A DNA stretch of 64,000 nucleotides, from NCBI GenBank assembly GCA_947306475.1, contig CAMZGS010000006.1:1-64000 (forward strand), read 5' to 3'. The notes under the pieces were generated by a model. That model saw only the letters and a list, made by a program, of their open reading frames with translations. It was not told where the DNA came from and made no database searches. The stretch is from an uncultured Comamonas sp. (GTDB lineage Bacteria; Pseudomonadota; Gammaproteobacteria; Burkholderiales; Burkholderiaceae_C). The position numbers and the translations under genes were made by a program. Positions 1 through 8,834 of this stretch are shown piece after piece (positions within the stretch are counted from its first letter, which is position 1; every line of letters starts with the position of its first letter).

Positions 1-19
1 GGCTCTTACAAGTGCAACA

Positions 20-55
20 CCCCCTGTCCTCCAAAGAGGCAGGGGGTTTTGTTTT
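20..55 (+). terminator. Rho-independent terminator of a gene upstream of the window
   Basis: A 7-bp stem (CCCCCTG at 20-26 with CAGGGGG at 40-46) is followed by TTTTGTTTT. It ends a plus-strand transcript that starts before the window. In many Betaproteobacteria rnpB lies beside rsmI, but too little sequence is visible to say whether this is the end of an RNA gene. Confidence 0.75.
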
Positions 56-90
56 GCAGCATGCCATGGCAGAGTGCAGCAAAAGCACGG

Positions 91-129
91 AAAATAAAAA
101 AACAGGAGCACGTTGCGCTTGCTCCTGTT
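91..129 (-). terminator. Terminator for rsmI
   Basis: A perfect 10-bp stem (AACAGGAGCA at 101-110 with TGCTCCTGTT at 120-129) is followed on the minus strand by a long T-rich run (the A-run at 91-102 on the plus strand). It lies downstream of the rsmI stop and is the likely end of that transcript. Confidence 0.75.
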
Positions 130-165
130 GCATTTGAAAAATAAAACCCTCTGAAATCCAGGCAC

Positions 166-190
166 AAGGAGCGCTACGCGCTCCTTTTTT
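166..190 (+). terminator. Second plus-strand hairpin terminator
   Basis: An 8-bp stem (AGGAGCGC at 167-174 with GCGCTCCT at 178-185) has a 3-base loop and is followed by TTTTTT. It is probably a back-up terminator for the incoming plus-strand transcript. No gene is visible between 1 and 261. Confidence 0.65.
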
Positions 191-261
191 ATGCTTGGTC
201 AACGGGCGCCAGCGCTGGCTGGATGCGTTCTGCTGCCCTACCTCAGGCGCAACGGTGCGTT

Positions 262-1185
262 TTACTTTGGTGCCTTGAGTTGCAGGGCTTGCTCGTACAG
301 TGCGTTGCGATTGGCGCCTGTGATCTCGGCACACAGCTTGACGGCCGTTTTGGTGGGCAGTTCGGCCAGCAACAACTCGAGAATGTGGGTGGTGGTGCGG
401 GCATCACCGTCTGCTGCTGGGCGTGTGCAGGGGTGCAAGACCACGACAAACTCGCCCTTGCAGCGCTGCGGATCGGCCTGTAGCCAGGCCGCGGCATCCT
501 GTGCAGGCAGGGTGGTGATTTGTTCAAACTGCTTGCTGATTTCGCGTGCCAGGGTGATGGGGCGCTCGCCCAGCACGTGCAGGGACTGGGTCAGCTCGGC
601 AATCCGATGCGGTGCCTCCAGCAGCACGACGCAGCGCTCCTCTTGCTCCAGGGCCCGGATGGCAGCCTGACGCTCCATGTTTTTGGTGGGAAGAAAACCG
701 TAGAACACAAAGCCGTGCGATTGGGCTGGCGTCGGCAGGCAGCCAGCCACGCTGAGGGCACTGGTGATGCTGCTGGGGCCGGGCAGTGGAATGCAGCGCA
801 GCCCCTGGGCATGCAGGGCAGCGCACAGGCGGGCACCGGGGTCGCTGACGCCGGGGGTGCCGGCATCGCTGACGTAGGCAATGCGCTGACCCTGTTGCAA
901 GCGCGCGATGATGCCTTGAGCGGCCTCGGCCTCGTTGTGCTGATGCACGGCCAGGAGCTGGCTTGCCGGGCGTTCCAGGCCATAGCTGCGCAGCATGGCC
1001 TGGGTGTGGCGCGTGTCCTCGCAGGCGATGGCATCGACCAGTTGCAGCACGTGCAGGGCGCGCAGGCTGATGTCTGCCAGGTTGCCGATGGGGGTGGCCA
1101 GCACGTACAGTGCGCCCTGGGGATAGGTCTGATGGGCGGCAGCGGCGTGGGCTGCCTGTTGCGCGAGGGCGAAAGAGGTGCTCAA
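262..1185 (-). CDS. rsmI: 16S rRNA (cytidine-1402 2'-O)-methyltransferase RsmI
   Basis: RsmI uses S-adenosylmethionine to methylate the 2'-O of C1402 in 16S rRNA, near the ribosomal P site. The protein begins with the diagnostic GALYVLATPIGNLADIS segment and contains CEDTRHT, VSDAGTPGVSDPG and PLPGPSS, all typical of this SAM-binding (tetrapyrrole methylase) family. I chose a TTG start at 1185, preceded by AAGGA about 6 bases upstream. It gives 307 residues against about 286 in E. coli. A longer frame upstream runs antisense through yraN and has no family similarity. The start codon shares one base with the divergent yraN start, so its promoter must lie inside yraN. Confidence 0.93.
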   Translation of the reverse strand: MSTSFALAQQAAHAAAAHQTYPQGALYVLATPIGNLADISLRALHVLQLVDAIACEDTRHTQAMLRSYGLERPASQLLAVHQHNEAEAAQGIIARLQQGQRIAYVSDAGTPGVSDPGARLCAALHAQGLRCIPLPGPSSITSALSVAGCLPTPAQSHGFVFYGFLPTKNMERQAAIRALEQEERCVVLLEAPHRIAELTQSLHVLGERPITLAREISKQFEQITTLPAQDAAAWLQADPQRCKGEFVVVLHPCTRPAADGDARTTTHILELLLAELPTKTAVKLCAEITGANRNALYEQALQLKAPK

Positions 1186-1583
1186 TGCAATTCCTTGAAA
1201 ACAAAAAGAGTCGGCCGCCTGCCACACGCCAGCGTGGGCAAGAGGGCGAAGACATGGCGCTGGCCTATCTGCAAGGGCAGGGGCTGCGCCTGCTGGAGCG
1301 CAATTATCGAACGCCGGGGCGCGGAGGGGGCGAGATCGATCTGGTGTGTCTGGCGCCCGATGGTACGCTGGTGTTTGTCGAGGTGCGCCGCCGCACAAGT
1401 GCCGCTTTTGGCGGGGCGGCTGCCAGTATTGGCGCTGGCAAGCGCCGGCGCATCGTGCAGGCGGCACGGCATTGGTTGCTGCGCTATCGCAGCCCGCCGG
1501 CGTGTCGTTTTGACGTGGTGTTGGTGCAGGGCGATCAGGTGCAGTGGCTGCCCGGAGCATTCGATGCGGCGGCCAGCGCGTGA
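1185..1583 (+). CDS. yraN: YraN family (UPF0102) endonuclease-like protein
   Basis: This is a UPF0102 protein of 132 residues with a predicted restriction-endonuclease-like fold; its cellular role is poorly known. The family core is visible: GQEGEDMALAYLQGQG, then ERNYRTPGRGGGEIDLVC and VFVEVRRR, matching the E...D...E-x-R/K pattern of the fold. The ATG at 1185 follows GAAAGAGG and gives the usual family length. It sits in the common beta/gamma order rsmI-yraN-diaA-BON lipoprotein, but rsmI is divergent and its start codon overlaps this one. Confidence 0.9.
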   Translation: MQFLENKKSRPPATRQRGQEGEDMALAYLQGQGLRLLERNYRTPGRGGGEIDLVCLAPDGTLVFVEVRRRTSAAFGGAAASIGAGKRRRIVQAARHWLLRYRSPPACRFDVVLVQGDQVQWLPGAFDAAASA

Positions 1584-1679
1584 ACCGGGCGCAACTGTTG
1601 GCGAACTGGGCTACAGTTTGCCCCTTGTTACGGCTTGGCCGGGGGCGGTACCCCGGCGGACAAGTATTATCGGTAGCCC

Positions 1680-2270
1680 ATGCTAGAGCAAAGAATTCAG
1701 CAGCACTTTATCGACAGCGCGGATTTGAAATACCAGTCCGCCCAGGGATTGGAGGCGCCCATCAGCGCAGCGGTGCAGGCCATGCTCGCCTGCATCACAG
1801 GGGGCGGGAAGATGCTGGCCTGCGGGTCGGGCGTCTCTGCCGCCCAGGCACAGATGTTTGCGGCCTTGTGTGTGTGTGGCTTTGAGCGTGACCGCCCCGA
1901 GCTGGCGGCGCTGGCACTGTCCTCCGATGCGGGATACCTGGGGCATGCGGCCTCATCGCCCTCGGTGCACTATGTGGCGCGCCAGGTGCGGGCGCTGGGG
2001 CAGGCGGGTGATGTGTTGCTGCTGCTGACGGTGACGGGCAATGAGGCCAGTTTGCTGGAGGCAGTGGATGCGGCCCATGAGCGCGACATGATGGTGGTTG
2101 CCCTGACTGGGCACACCGGCGGCAGTCTGGCCGCGCGCATGCGCGAGATGGATGTGTTGATTTGCGTGCCGCATGAGCGCGCAGCCCGGGTGCGGGAGGC
2201 GCACACCCTGGTGCTGCACTGCCTGTGCGACGGCATAGATACCCAGCTGCTGGGTGAACAGGAGGATTGA
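1680..2270 (+). CDS. diaA: SIS-domain protein, DiaA-like (DnaA initiator-associating / phosphoheptose isomerase family)
   Basis: This 196-residue single SIS domain protein is of the GmhA/DiaA type. In E. coli DiaA binds DnaA and promotes timely initiation at oriC; the close relative GmhA isomerises sedoheptulose 7-phosphate. The glycine-rich sugar-phosphate loop GGGKMLACGSGVSAAQAQ is near residues 40-58 and a second motif LTVTGNEASLLEAV near 115-130. GmhA-specific catalytic residues cannot be judged without alignment. The gene order yraN-diaA-BON lipoprotein favours DiaA. It is translationally coupled to the next gene (TGATG overlap). Confidence 0.85.
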   Translation: MLEQRIQQHFIDSADLKYQSAQGLEAPISAAVQAMLACITGGGKMLACGSGVSAAQAQMFAALCVCGFERDRPELAALALSSDAGYLGHAASSPSVHYVARQVRALGQAGDVLLLLTVTGNEASLLEAVDAAHERDMMVVALTGHTGGSLAARMREMDVLICVPHERAARVREAHTLVLHCLCDGIDTQLLGEQED

Positions 2271-2935
2271 TGAAGTTGCAACTACCCCGCTGGATGGCGC
2301 TGTGCATGGCCGCTGCTGCGTGCACGGCCAGCCTGACGGCCTGCGTTCCCTTGCTGGTTGGTGGTGGGACCGCTGGTGCGGTGCTGGTGGCATCGGATCG
2401 GCGCACTTCCGGCATGCAGCTGGAGGACGAGCGCATCGAACAAAAGATTGCGGCGGCAGTGCGCGAGCACATGCCCGAGGCCGGGCGCGTGATTGCCACC
2501 AGCTTCAACCGCGTGGTTCTGCTGACCGGTGAAGTGCGCAACAGTGCCGACAAGGCCAAGGCCGAGGAACTGGCCCGCGCCGTGGAAAACACGCGCACGG
2601 TGGTCAATGAGCTGGAGGTGGTCGCCATGATTTCCGCCCTGGGGCAGCGCTCCAAGGACACCTTCATCACCAGCAAGGTCAAGGCCAGCTTCCTGGATGC
2701 GCCCGACCTGCAGGCCAACACCATCAAGGTGGTGACCGAAGCCCAGGTCGTGTACCTGATGGGCCTGGTGACGCCGCGCGAATCCAAACGTGCGGCCGAG
2801 ATTGCCCGGGGTGTGAACGATGTGCGCAAGGTGGTGCGTGTGTTCGAGGAAATTTCTGAGGACGAACTGGCGCGCTACCAGGCACCGAAGCGCAGCGACG
2901 AGAACGGGCAGTCGCCAGTGCCGACCACACCTTGA
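2270..2935 (+). CDS. BON-domain outer membrane lipoprotein (YraP/DolP-like)
   Basis: This 221-residue lipoprotein has a signal peptide ending in a lipobox (LTAC, Cys about residue 25). Two BON domains follow, at roughly residues 55-125 and 130-200, each with the V..L.G.V pattern (for example VVLLTGEV and VVYLMGLV). E. coli DolP (YraP) supports outer membrane integrity. The ATG at 2270 overlaps the diaA stop and has AGGAGG 5 bases upstream; a TTG one codon earlier is too close to that site. The tail after residue 200 is charged and proline-rich. Confidence 0.88.
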   Translation: MKLQLPRWMALCMAAAACTASLTACVPLLVGGGTAGAVLVASDRRTSGMQLEDERIEQKIAAAVREHMPEAGRVIATSFNRVVLLTGEVRNSADKAKAEELARAVENTRTVVNELEVVAMISALGQRSKDTFITSKVKASFLDAPDLQANTIKVVTEAQVVYLMGLVTPRESKRAAEIARGVNDVRKVVRVFEEISEDELARYQAPKRSDENGQSPVPTTP

Positions 2936-2999
2936 TGCAGCGGCGCGTCCAAGACGCGAAAGTGCCACCGGCGCTTGCGGGGACTGCGCAAGCTGCTAC

Positions 3000-3032
3000 G
3001 AAAAACCCAATGTCATCGGTACTGGGTTTTTT
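3000..3032. terminator. Bidirectional terminator between convergent genes
   Basis: The hairpin AAAAACCCA / TGGGTTTTTT has T-runs on both strands, between the plus-strand BON gene and the minus-strand dehydrogenase. Confidence 0.75.
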
Positions 3033-3059
3033 CATGGGGCGGATGGGGGAGCTGGAATT

Positions 3060-3977
3060 TCAGCGCAGGCGCGTGATCAGGCTGGACGTATCCCAGCGGC
3101 CGCCACCAGCGGCCTGCACGTCGGCGTAGAACTGATCGACCAGGGCAGTGACGGGCAGGCGTGCGCCGTTGCGCTGGGCTTCCTGCAGCACCAGGCCCAG
3201 ATCCTTGCGCATCCAATCGACGGCGAAGCCGAAGTTGAATTCATCGCGCACCATGGTCTTGCCACGGTTGTCCAGCTGCCAGCTTTGCGCGGCGCCCTGG
3301 CCGATGACCTGCAGGGCCAGGTCCATATCCAGGCCGGCCTTCTGCCCGAAGGCGATGGCCTCCGACAGGCCCTGCACCAGGCCCGCGATGCAGATCTGAT
3401 TGACCATCTTGGTCAGTTGTCCGCTGCCGCTGGGGCCCATATGGGTGAAGGCGCGGCTGAAGCAGTCGGCCACAGGCTGCACGGCGGCAAACACCGCCTC
3501 GTCACCACCGCACATGACGGTGAGCATGCCGTTTTGTGCGCCGGCCTGCCCGCCCGAGACCGGGGCGTCCAGAAACTCCAGCCCAAGTTGCCTGGCCGCA
3601 GCGTACAGCTCGCGCGCTACCTGGGCGGAAGCGGTGGTGTGGTCCACGAAGATGGCGCCCGGGCGCATGCCGGCAAAGGCACCATCTGCGCCCAGTGTGA
3701 CGCTGCGCAGGTCGTCGTCATTGCCCACGCAGCAGAACACGATGTCGGCATCCTGCGCAGCCTGGCGCGGCGTGGGGGCCTGGGCCACACGGCCGGTATC
3801 GGCAAAGGCATCAACCCAGTTCTGGGCCTTGCCGGCGGTGCGGTTGTACACCGTGACGTGGTGGCCGGACAGGGCCAGGTGGCCGGCCATGGGCCAGCCC
3901 ATGACGCCCAGCCCCAGAAAGGCGACTTTGCGGGCGGGTGTGGCGGAGTAGGTGCGTTGGTTGGTTTGGCGTGACAT
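3060..3977 (-). CDS. NAD(P)-dependent beta-hydroxyacid dehydrogenase (3-hydroxyisobutyrate dehydrogenase / tartronate semialdehyde reductase family)
   Basis: This 305-residue enzyme oxidises or reduces a short beta-hydroxy acid with NAD(P). The N-terminal Rossmann motif VAFLGLGVMGWPMAGHL is near residues 18-34, the substrate loop FLDAPVSGGQAGAQNG near 135-150, and the catalytic lysine is in GSGQLTKMVNQ near 185. Family members include 3-hydroxyisobutyrate dehydrogenase (valine breakdown), tartronate semialdehyde reductase (glyoxylate use) and GLYR-type succinic semialdehyde reductases. The sequence alone does not decide the substrate. It is a monocistronic gene between a convergent terminator and the pilTU genes. 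Confidence 0.88.
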   Translation of the reverse strand: MSRQTNQRTYSATPARKVAFLGLGVMGWPMAGHLALSGHHVTVYNRTAGKAQNWVDAFADTGRVAQAPTPRQAAQDADIVFCCVGNDDDLRSVTLGADGAFAGMRPGAIFVDHTTASAQVARELYAAARQLGLEFLDAPVSGGQAGAQNGMLTVMCGGDEAVFAAVQPVADCFSRAFTHMGPSGSGQLTKMVNQICIAGLVQGLSEAIAFGQKAGLDMDLALQVIGQGAAQSWQLDNRGKTMVRDEFNFGFAVDWMRKDLGLVLQEAQRNGARLPVTALVDQFYADVQAAGGGRWDTSSLITRLR

Positions 3978-4007
3978 GGTGATTGTTCGGTTTGAAGGCC
4001 GGAGGTG

Positions 4008-5141
4008 TTAGATGACCCGGAAGTTTTCGGTGCCGGCCATCAGATCGCTCTTGGCGCGCTGGCTGTGCAGCTTGATGTGCAGGCGCAGGTCGTTGACCGA
4101 GTCGGCATTGCGCAGCGCATCCTCGTAGCTGACGGCGCCGCTTTCGAACAGGTCAAACAGCGACTGGTCGAAGGTCTGCATGCCCAGTTCACGGCTCTTC
4201 TTCATGATTTCCTTGATTTCCACCACATCGCCCTTGGCGATCAGGTCGGCAATCAGGGGGGTGTTGAGCATCACTTCCAGCGCTGCCACCCGGCCCTTGC
4301 TGCCCTGGCGCGGCAACAGGCGCTGCGAGATCATGGCGCGCAGGTTCAGCGACAGGTCCAGCAGCAGCTGCTCGCGGCGCTCTTCGGGGAAGAAGTTGAT
4401 GATGCGGTCCAGCGCCTGGTTGGCACTGTTGGCGTGCAGCGTGGCCAGGCACAGGTGACCAGTTTCGGAAAAGACGACGGCGTGCTCCATGGTTTCGCGG
4501 TCGCGGATCTCACCCATCAGGATCACGTCCGGGGCCTGACGCAGGGTGTTTTTCAGGGCCGCTTCCCAGGAGTCCGTATCCAGCCCTACTTCGCGTTGGG
4601 TGACGATGCAGTTCTTGTGCGCGTGCACGAATTCGATGGGGTCTTCCACCGTGATGATGTGGCCGTGGGAGTTCTCATTGCGCCAGTCCACGATGGCCGC
4701 CAGCGAGGTCGATTTACCCGAGCCGGTGGCACCCACAAAGATGCACAGCCCGCGCTTGGTCATGGCCACGTCCTTGAGCACCTGCGGCAGGCCCAGCTTG
4801 TCGATGGTGGGAATCTCGGCCGGAATCGTCCGCAGCACCAGACCGACGCGCCCCTGCTGAATGAAGGCATTCACACGAAAGCGCCCGATGCCAGCGGGCG
4901 CAATGGCGAAGTTGCACTCCTTGGTGCGCTCGAACTCGGCAATCTGGCGGTCGCTCATGATCGAGCGCGCCAGCGCCATGGTGTGGGTAGGCGTGAGCGC
5001 CTGCTGCGACACCTTGGCGATGCTGCCATCGACCTTGATGGCGGGCGGAAAGTCGGCGGTGATGAACAGGTCGCTGCCCTTGCGGCTGACCATGAGCCGC
5101 AGCAGATCGTTGATGAAGTTACTGGCTTGATCGCGTTCCAT
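4008..5141 (-). CDS. pilU: Type IV pilus retraction accessory ATPase PilU
   Basis: PilU is a cytoplasmic hexameric ATPase that assists PilT in pilus retraction. It has 377 residues, with Walker A GATGSGKST at 137-145, an Asp-box ITVEDPIEF, a Walker B-like ILMGEIRDRETM and the His-box HLCLATLHANSANQAL. The short degenerate C-terminal tail after LGMQTFDQSLF is typical of PilU rather than PilT. It lies 52 bases downstream of pilT on the same strand, the usual pilTU operon of this group. Confidence 0.95.
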   Translation of the reverse strand: MERDQASNFINDLLRLMVSRKGSDLFITADFPPAIKVDGSIAKVSQQALTPTHTMALARSIMSDRQIAEFERTKECNFAIAPAGIGRFRVNAFIQQGRVGLVLRTIPAEIPTIDKLGLPQVLKDVAMTKRGLCIFVGATGSGKSTSLAAIVDWRNENSHGHIITVEDPIEFVHAHKNCIVTQREVGLDTDSWEAALKNTLRQAPDVILMGEIRDRETMEHAVVFSETGHLCLATLHANSANQALDRIINFFPEERREQLLLDLSLNLRAMISQRLLPRQGSKGRVAALEVMLNTPLIADLIAKGDVVEIKEIMKKSRELGMQTFDQSLFDLFESGAVSYEDALRNADSVNDLRLHIKLHSQRAKSDLMAGTENFRVI

Positions 5142-5193
5142 GGCGTACTCGCTCTACGTGTGGGAAGGTGCGGGGAGGAGGGGGATCGGGGGC

Positions 5194-6237
<1,044 letters not shown>

Positions 6238-6279
6238 GTCGTTTCTCCTGCTTGTAGGTTTGGTACGCTCGCAGGGATT

Positions 6280-6996
6280 ATGACCACGATTGCAGACCAG
6301 CTCTACGCAGTGCGTGCGCAAATTGCCGCCGCTGCCCAGCAGGCCGGGCGCGCGCCCGAAGCGGTGCGGCTGCTGGCCGTCTCCAAAACCTTTCCCGCAA
6401 CCGCCGTGCGCGAGGCTGCCCAGGCCGGGCAGCGCGACTTTGGCGAGAACTACATCCAGGAGGGCGTGGAAAAAATCGCCGCCCTGCGCGCCATGCCCGA
6501 TATGCCCGCCCTCACCTGGCACTGCATTGGCCCGATCCAGAGCAACAAGACCCGTTTGGTGGCCGAGCACTTTGACTGGGCGCACACCATCGACCGCCTG
6601 AAGATCGCCCAGCGCCTGAACGAGCAGCGCCCGGCGCCGTTGCCGCCGCTGCAGGTGTGCATCCAGGTGAACGTGGATGGTGGTAGCACCAAGTCCGGAT
6701 GCAGCGCCCGGGAGGCCGTCGAACTGGCCCGGCAGATTGCGCAGCTGCCGCACCTGCAACTGCGTGGCGTGATGAGCATCCCCGACCCGCAGCCCGATGC
6801 CGCTGCCATGCTGGCCGTGCACCGCCAGGTGGTGGCGGTGTTCGAGACGCTGCGCCAACTGCCGGGGCTTGAGCGCCTGGACACCGTCAGCCTGGGCATG
6901 ACCGCCGATCTGGACAGCGCCATTGCCGCCGGCAGCACCATGGTGCGTGTGGGCAGCGGCATCTTTGGGGCGCGCGACTACAGCCACAAGGGCTAA
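6280..6996 (+). CDS. yggS: YggS/PLPBP family pyridoxal phosphate homeostasis protein
   Basis: This is a PLP-binding carrier and regulator of vitamin B6 and amino acid balance, 238 residues. The PLP-binding lysine lies in LLAVSKTFPA near residue 37. The family signatures FGENYIQEG, WHCIGPIQSNKT and the C-terminal SLGMTADLDSAIAAGSTMVR with VGSGIFGAR (phosphate binding) are all present. It is often found beside pilT in beta- and gammaproteobacteria, here divergently. The ATG at 6280 is preceded by GCAGGGA. Confidence 0.95.
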   Translation: MTTIADQLYAVRAQIAAAAQQAGRAPEAVRLLAVSKTFPATAVREAAQAGQRDFGENYIQEGVEKIAALRAMPDMPALTWHCIGPIQSNKTRLVAEHFDWAHTIDRLKIAQRLNEQRPAPLPPLQVCIQVNVDGGSTKSGCSAREAVELARQIAQLPHLQLRGVMSIPDPQPDAAAMLAVHRQVVAVFETLRQLPGLERLDTVSLGMTADLDSAIAAGSTMVRVGSGIFGARDYSHKG

Positions 6997-7058
6997 GGCC
7001 GGAATCACATTTTTTATAGCAACCAGGGCGCTAGCAGCCCACAGAATCTGGAGACACC

Positions 7059-8204
7059 ATGCCTGGACTTTTGCCTGATATCGACCCCGACGGACTGCTG
7101 GAATTCTCGGTGGTGTACACCGACCGTGCCCTCAACCACATGTCCAGGCGCTTTGTGGGCGTGATGCAGGACATTCTGGGCGTCCTCAAGGAGGTCTATC
7201 ACGCCCACACCGCCGTGCTGGTGCCCGGCAGCGGCAGCTTTGGCATGGAAGCCGTGGCGCGCCAGTTTGCCAACGGACAGAAGGTGCTGATCGTGCGCAA
7301 CGGCTGGTTCAGCTACCGCTGGACGCAGATTCTGGAGGCCGGCAGGATCGACAGCGGCACAGTGGTCTGCAAGGCCGTTCAGCAAGGCACGGACAGCCAG
7401 GCCCCGTGGGCACCCTGTCCGGCCGAAGCCGTGGCCGCCACGATCCGCGCGGAACAGCCCAGGGTGGTGTTTGCCCCGCATGTGGAAACGGCCAGCGGCA
7501 TCATCCTGCCCGATGACTACATCCGCACCATCAGCGATGCCGCGCACGAAGTGGGCGCCCTGCTGGTGCTGGACTGCGTGGCCTCCGGCGCCATGTGGGT
7601 GGACATGGTCCAGACTGGCGTGGACGTGCTGATCTCCGCGCCGCAAAAGGGCTGGAGCAGCTCGCCCTGCTGCGCCATGGTGATGCTCTCTGAGCGCGCC
7701 CGTGCTGCGATCGACGACACGCAAAGCTCCAGCTTTGCCTGCGATCTGAAAAAGTGGATGCAGATTGCCGAGGGCTACGAAAAAGGCCAGCACGCCTACC
7801 ACACGACCATGCCGACCGATGCGCTGGTGCGGCTGCGTGACGTGATGCTGGAGACGCGCAGCTACGGATTTGCCAGGGTGCGCGAGGAACAGGTCGAACT
7901 CGGCGCCAAAGTGCGCGCGCTGCTGGAGTCGCGCGGCTTCCCGAGCGTGGCCGCCGAAGGCTACAAGGCGCCGGGCGTGGTGGTGAGTTACACCACGGAC
8001 CCCGACATCCAGAGCGGCAAGAAGTTTCTGGCCGTGGGTCTGCAAACCGCTTCCGGCGTGCCGCTGCAATGCGGCGAGGGGCCGGACTTCCGCACCTTCC
8101 GCATCGGCCTGTTCGGCCTGGAAAAATGGCACCACGTGGATCGTACCGTCAGTCACCTGCAGGCCGCGCTGGATGCCATCGGCACTCCGCCCGCCAAGGC
8201 ATGA
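7059..8204 (+). CDS. Class V aminotransferase (alanine/serine-glyoxylate aminotransferase family)
   Basis: This 381-residue fold-type I PLP enzyme probably transfers an amino group from alanine or serine to glyoxylate. The PLP-binding aspartate lies in LLVLDCVAS (D172) and the Schiff-base lysine in ISAPQKGWSSSP (K197). The PGSGSFGMEAVARQ phosphate-cup region is near 56-69. A short hairpin-like stretch (7011-7042) resembling half of the local repeat family lies upstream, and TGGAGA precedes the ATG. The amino donor is not certain from sequence. Cysteine desulfurase is less likely because the active-site cysteine loop is absent. Confidence 0.88.
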   Translation: MPGLLPDIDPDGLLEFSVVYTDRALNHMSRRFVGVMQDILGVLKEVYHAHTAVLVPGSGSFGMEAVARQFANGQKVLIVRNGWFSYRWTQILEAGRIDSGTVVCKAVQQGTDSQAPWAPCPAEAVAATIRAEQPRVVFAPHVETASGIILPDDYIRTISDAAHEVGALLVLDCVASGAMWVDMVQTGVDVLISAPQKGWSSSPCCAMVMLSERARAAIDDTQSSSFACDLKKWMQIAEGYEKGQHAYHTTMPTDALVRLRDVMLETRSYGFARVREEQVELGAKVRALLESRGFPSVAAEGYKAPGVVVSYTTDPDIQSGKKFLAVGLQTASGVPLQCGEGPDFRTFRIGLFGLEKWHHVDRTVSHLQAALDAIGTPPAKA

Positions 8205-8247
8205 TGGCTGGCGTTCAGCTTCTTCGTCCCGAAAGGATCACACACCC

Positions 8248-8658
8248 ATGAAAACCACACTTTGCACCCTGGCTGCGCTGGCAGCCTGCACCTTTGGCGC
8301 TGCCGTCCATGCTGCCCCCGAAACCACGTCCAGCGGCCTGATCTATGAGGTCATCACCGAAGGCACGGGCGCGCAACCCAAGGCCACCGACACCGTGCGC
8401 GTGCACTACCGTGGCTGGTTCCCGGACAGCGGCAAGGAGTTCGACAGCTCCATCGCGCGTGGCCAGCCCATCGACTTCCCGCTCAATGCCGTGATCCCCT
8501 GCTGGACCGAAGGCGTGCAGAAGATGAAGGTCGGCGGCAAGGCCAGGCTGACCTGCCCGCCGAACATCGCCTACGGCAGCCGTGGTGCGGGCGGGGTGAT
8601 TCCGCCGAATGCCACGCTGAACTTTGAGGTCGAGCTGCTGGGCATTGCCAACCGCTGA
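8248..8658 (+). CDS. Periplasmic FKBP-type peptidyl-prolyl cis-trans isomerase
   Basis: This folding catalyst isomerises Xaa-Pro bonds, probably in the periplasm. It has 136 residues: a signal peptide of about 22 residues ending AVHA/A, then a single FKBP domain (VRVHYRGWFPDSGKEFDSS, CWTEGVQKMKVGGKARLTCPP, YGSRGAGGVIPPNATLNFEVELLGI). The ATG at 8248 gives a clean signal peptide; an upstream in-frame ATG at 8173 would overlap the aminotransferase and mask it. Two cysteines (PCW and TCPP) sit in the active-site region, which is unusual but not diagnostic. Confidence 0.9.
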   Translation: MKTTLCTLAALAACTFGAAVHAAPETTSSGLIYEVITEGTGAQPKATDTVRVHYRGWFPDSGKEFDSSIARGQPIDFPLNAVIPCWTEGVQKMKVGGKARLTCPPNIAYGSRGAGGVIPPNATLNFEVELLGIANR

Positions 8659-8703
8659 ACGGCAGCCACCGCTCGCATCGCTCTGAAATACTGAAAACTC
8701 CTG

Positions 8704-8793
8704 AAAAAAGAGCTGCTTGCGCTTGTCATTGCTGAATTTCAGATCAAATTAGTATTGAAATTCAGTAATGACAGGTGGTTGCAGCTCCTTTTT
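8704..8793. repeat. Comamonad intergenic palindrome, copy A
   Basis: This is a long imperfect palindrome. The outer arms are AAAAAAGAGCTGC (8704-8716) and GCAGCTCCTTTTT (8781-8793). The inner arms are TCATTGCTGAATTTCA (8726-8741) and TGAAATTCAGTAATGA (8756-8771). The terminal T-run makes it a plausible terminator for the FKBP gene. It is one of at least ten related elements in this window. Confidence 0.85.
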
Positions 8794-8834
8794 ATGAAAT
8801 CTGCTGTCCCCGCACTCCAAGGAAACAACGCCCC

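Noticed and set aside
1-52. The 3' end of RNase P RNA (rnpB)
   Set aside because: Position and a GGCT..TTA start are suggestive, but the few bases available do not match the conserved end closely enough.
8775-8834. An N-terminal extension of the M61 peptidase by 20 codons
   Set aside because: It begins inside the right arm of a palindrome and lacks a ribosome binding site, whereas the ATG at 8835 has one and matches the family start.
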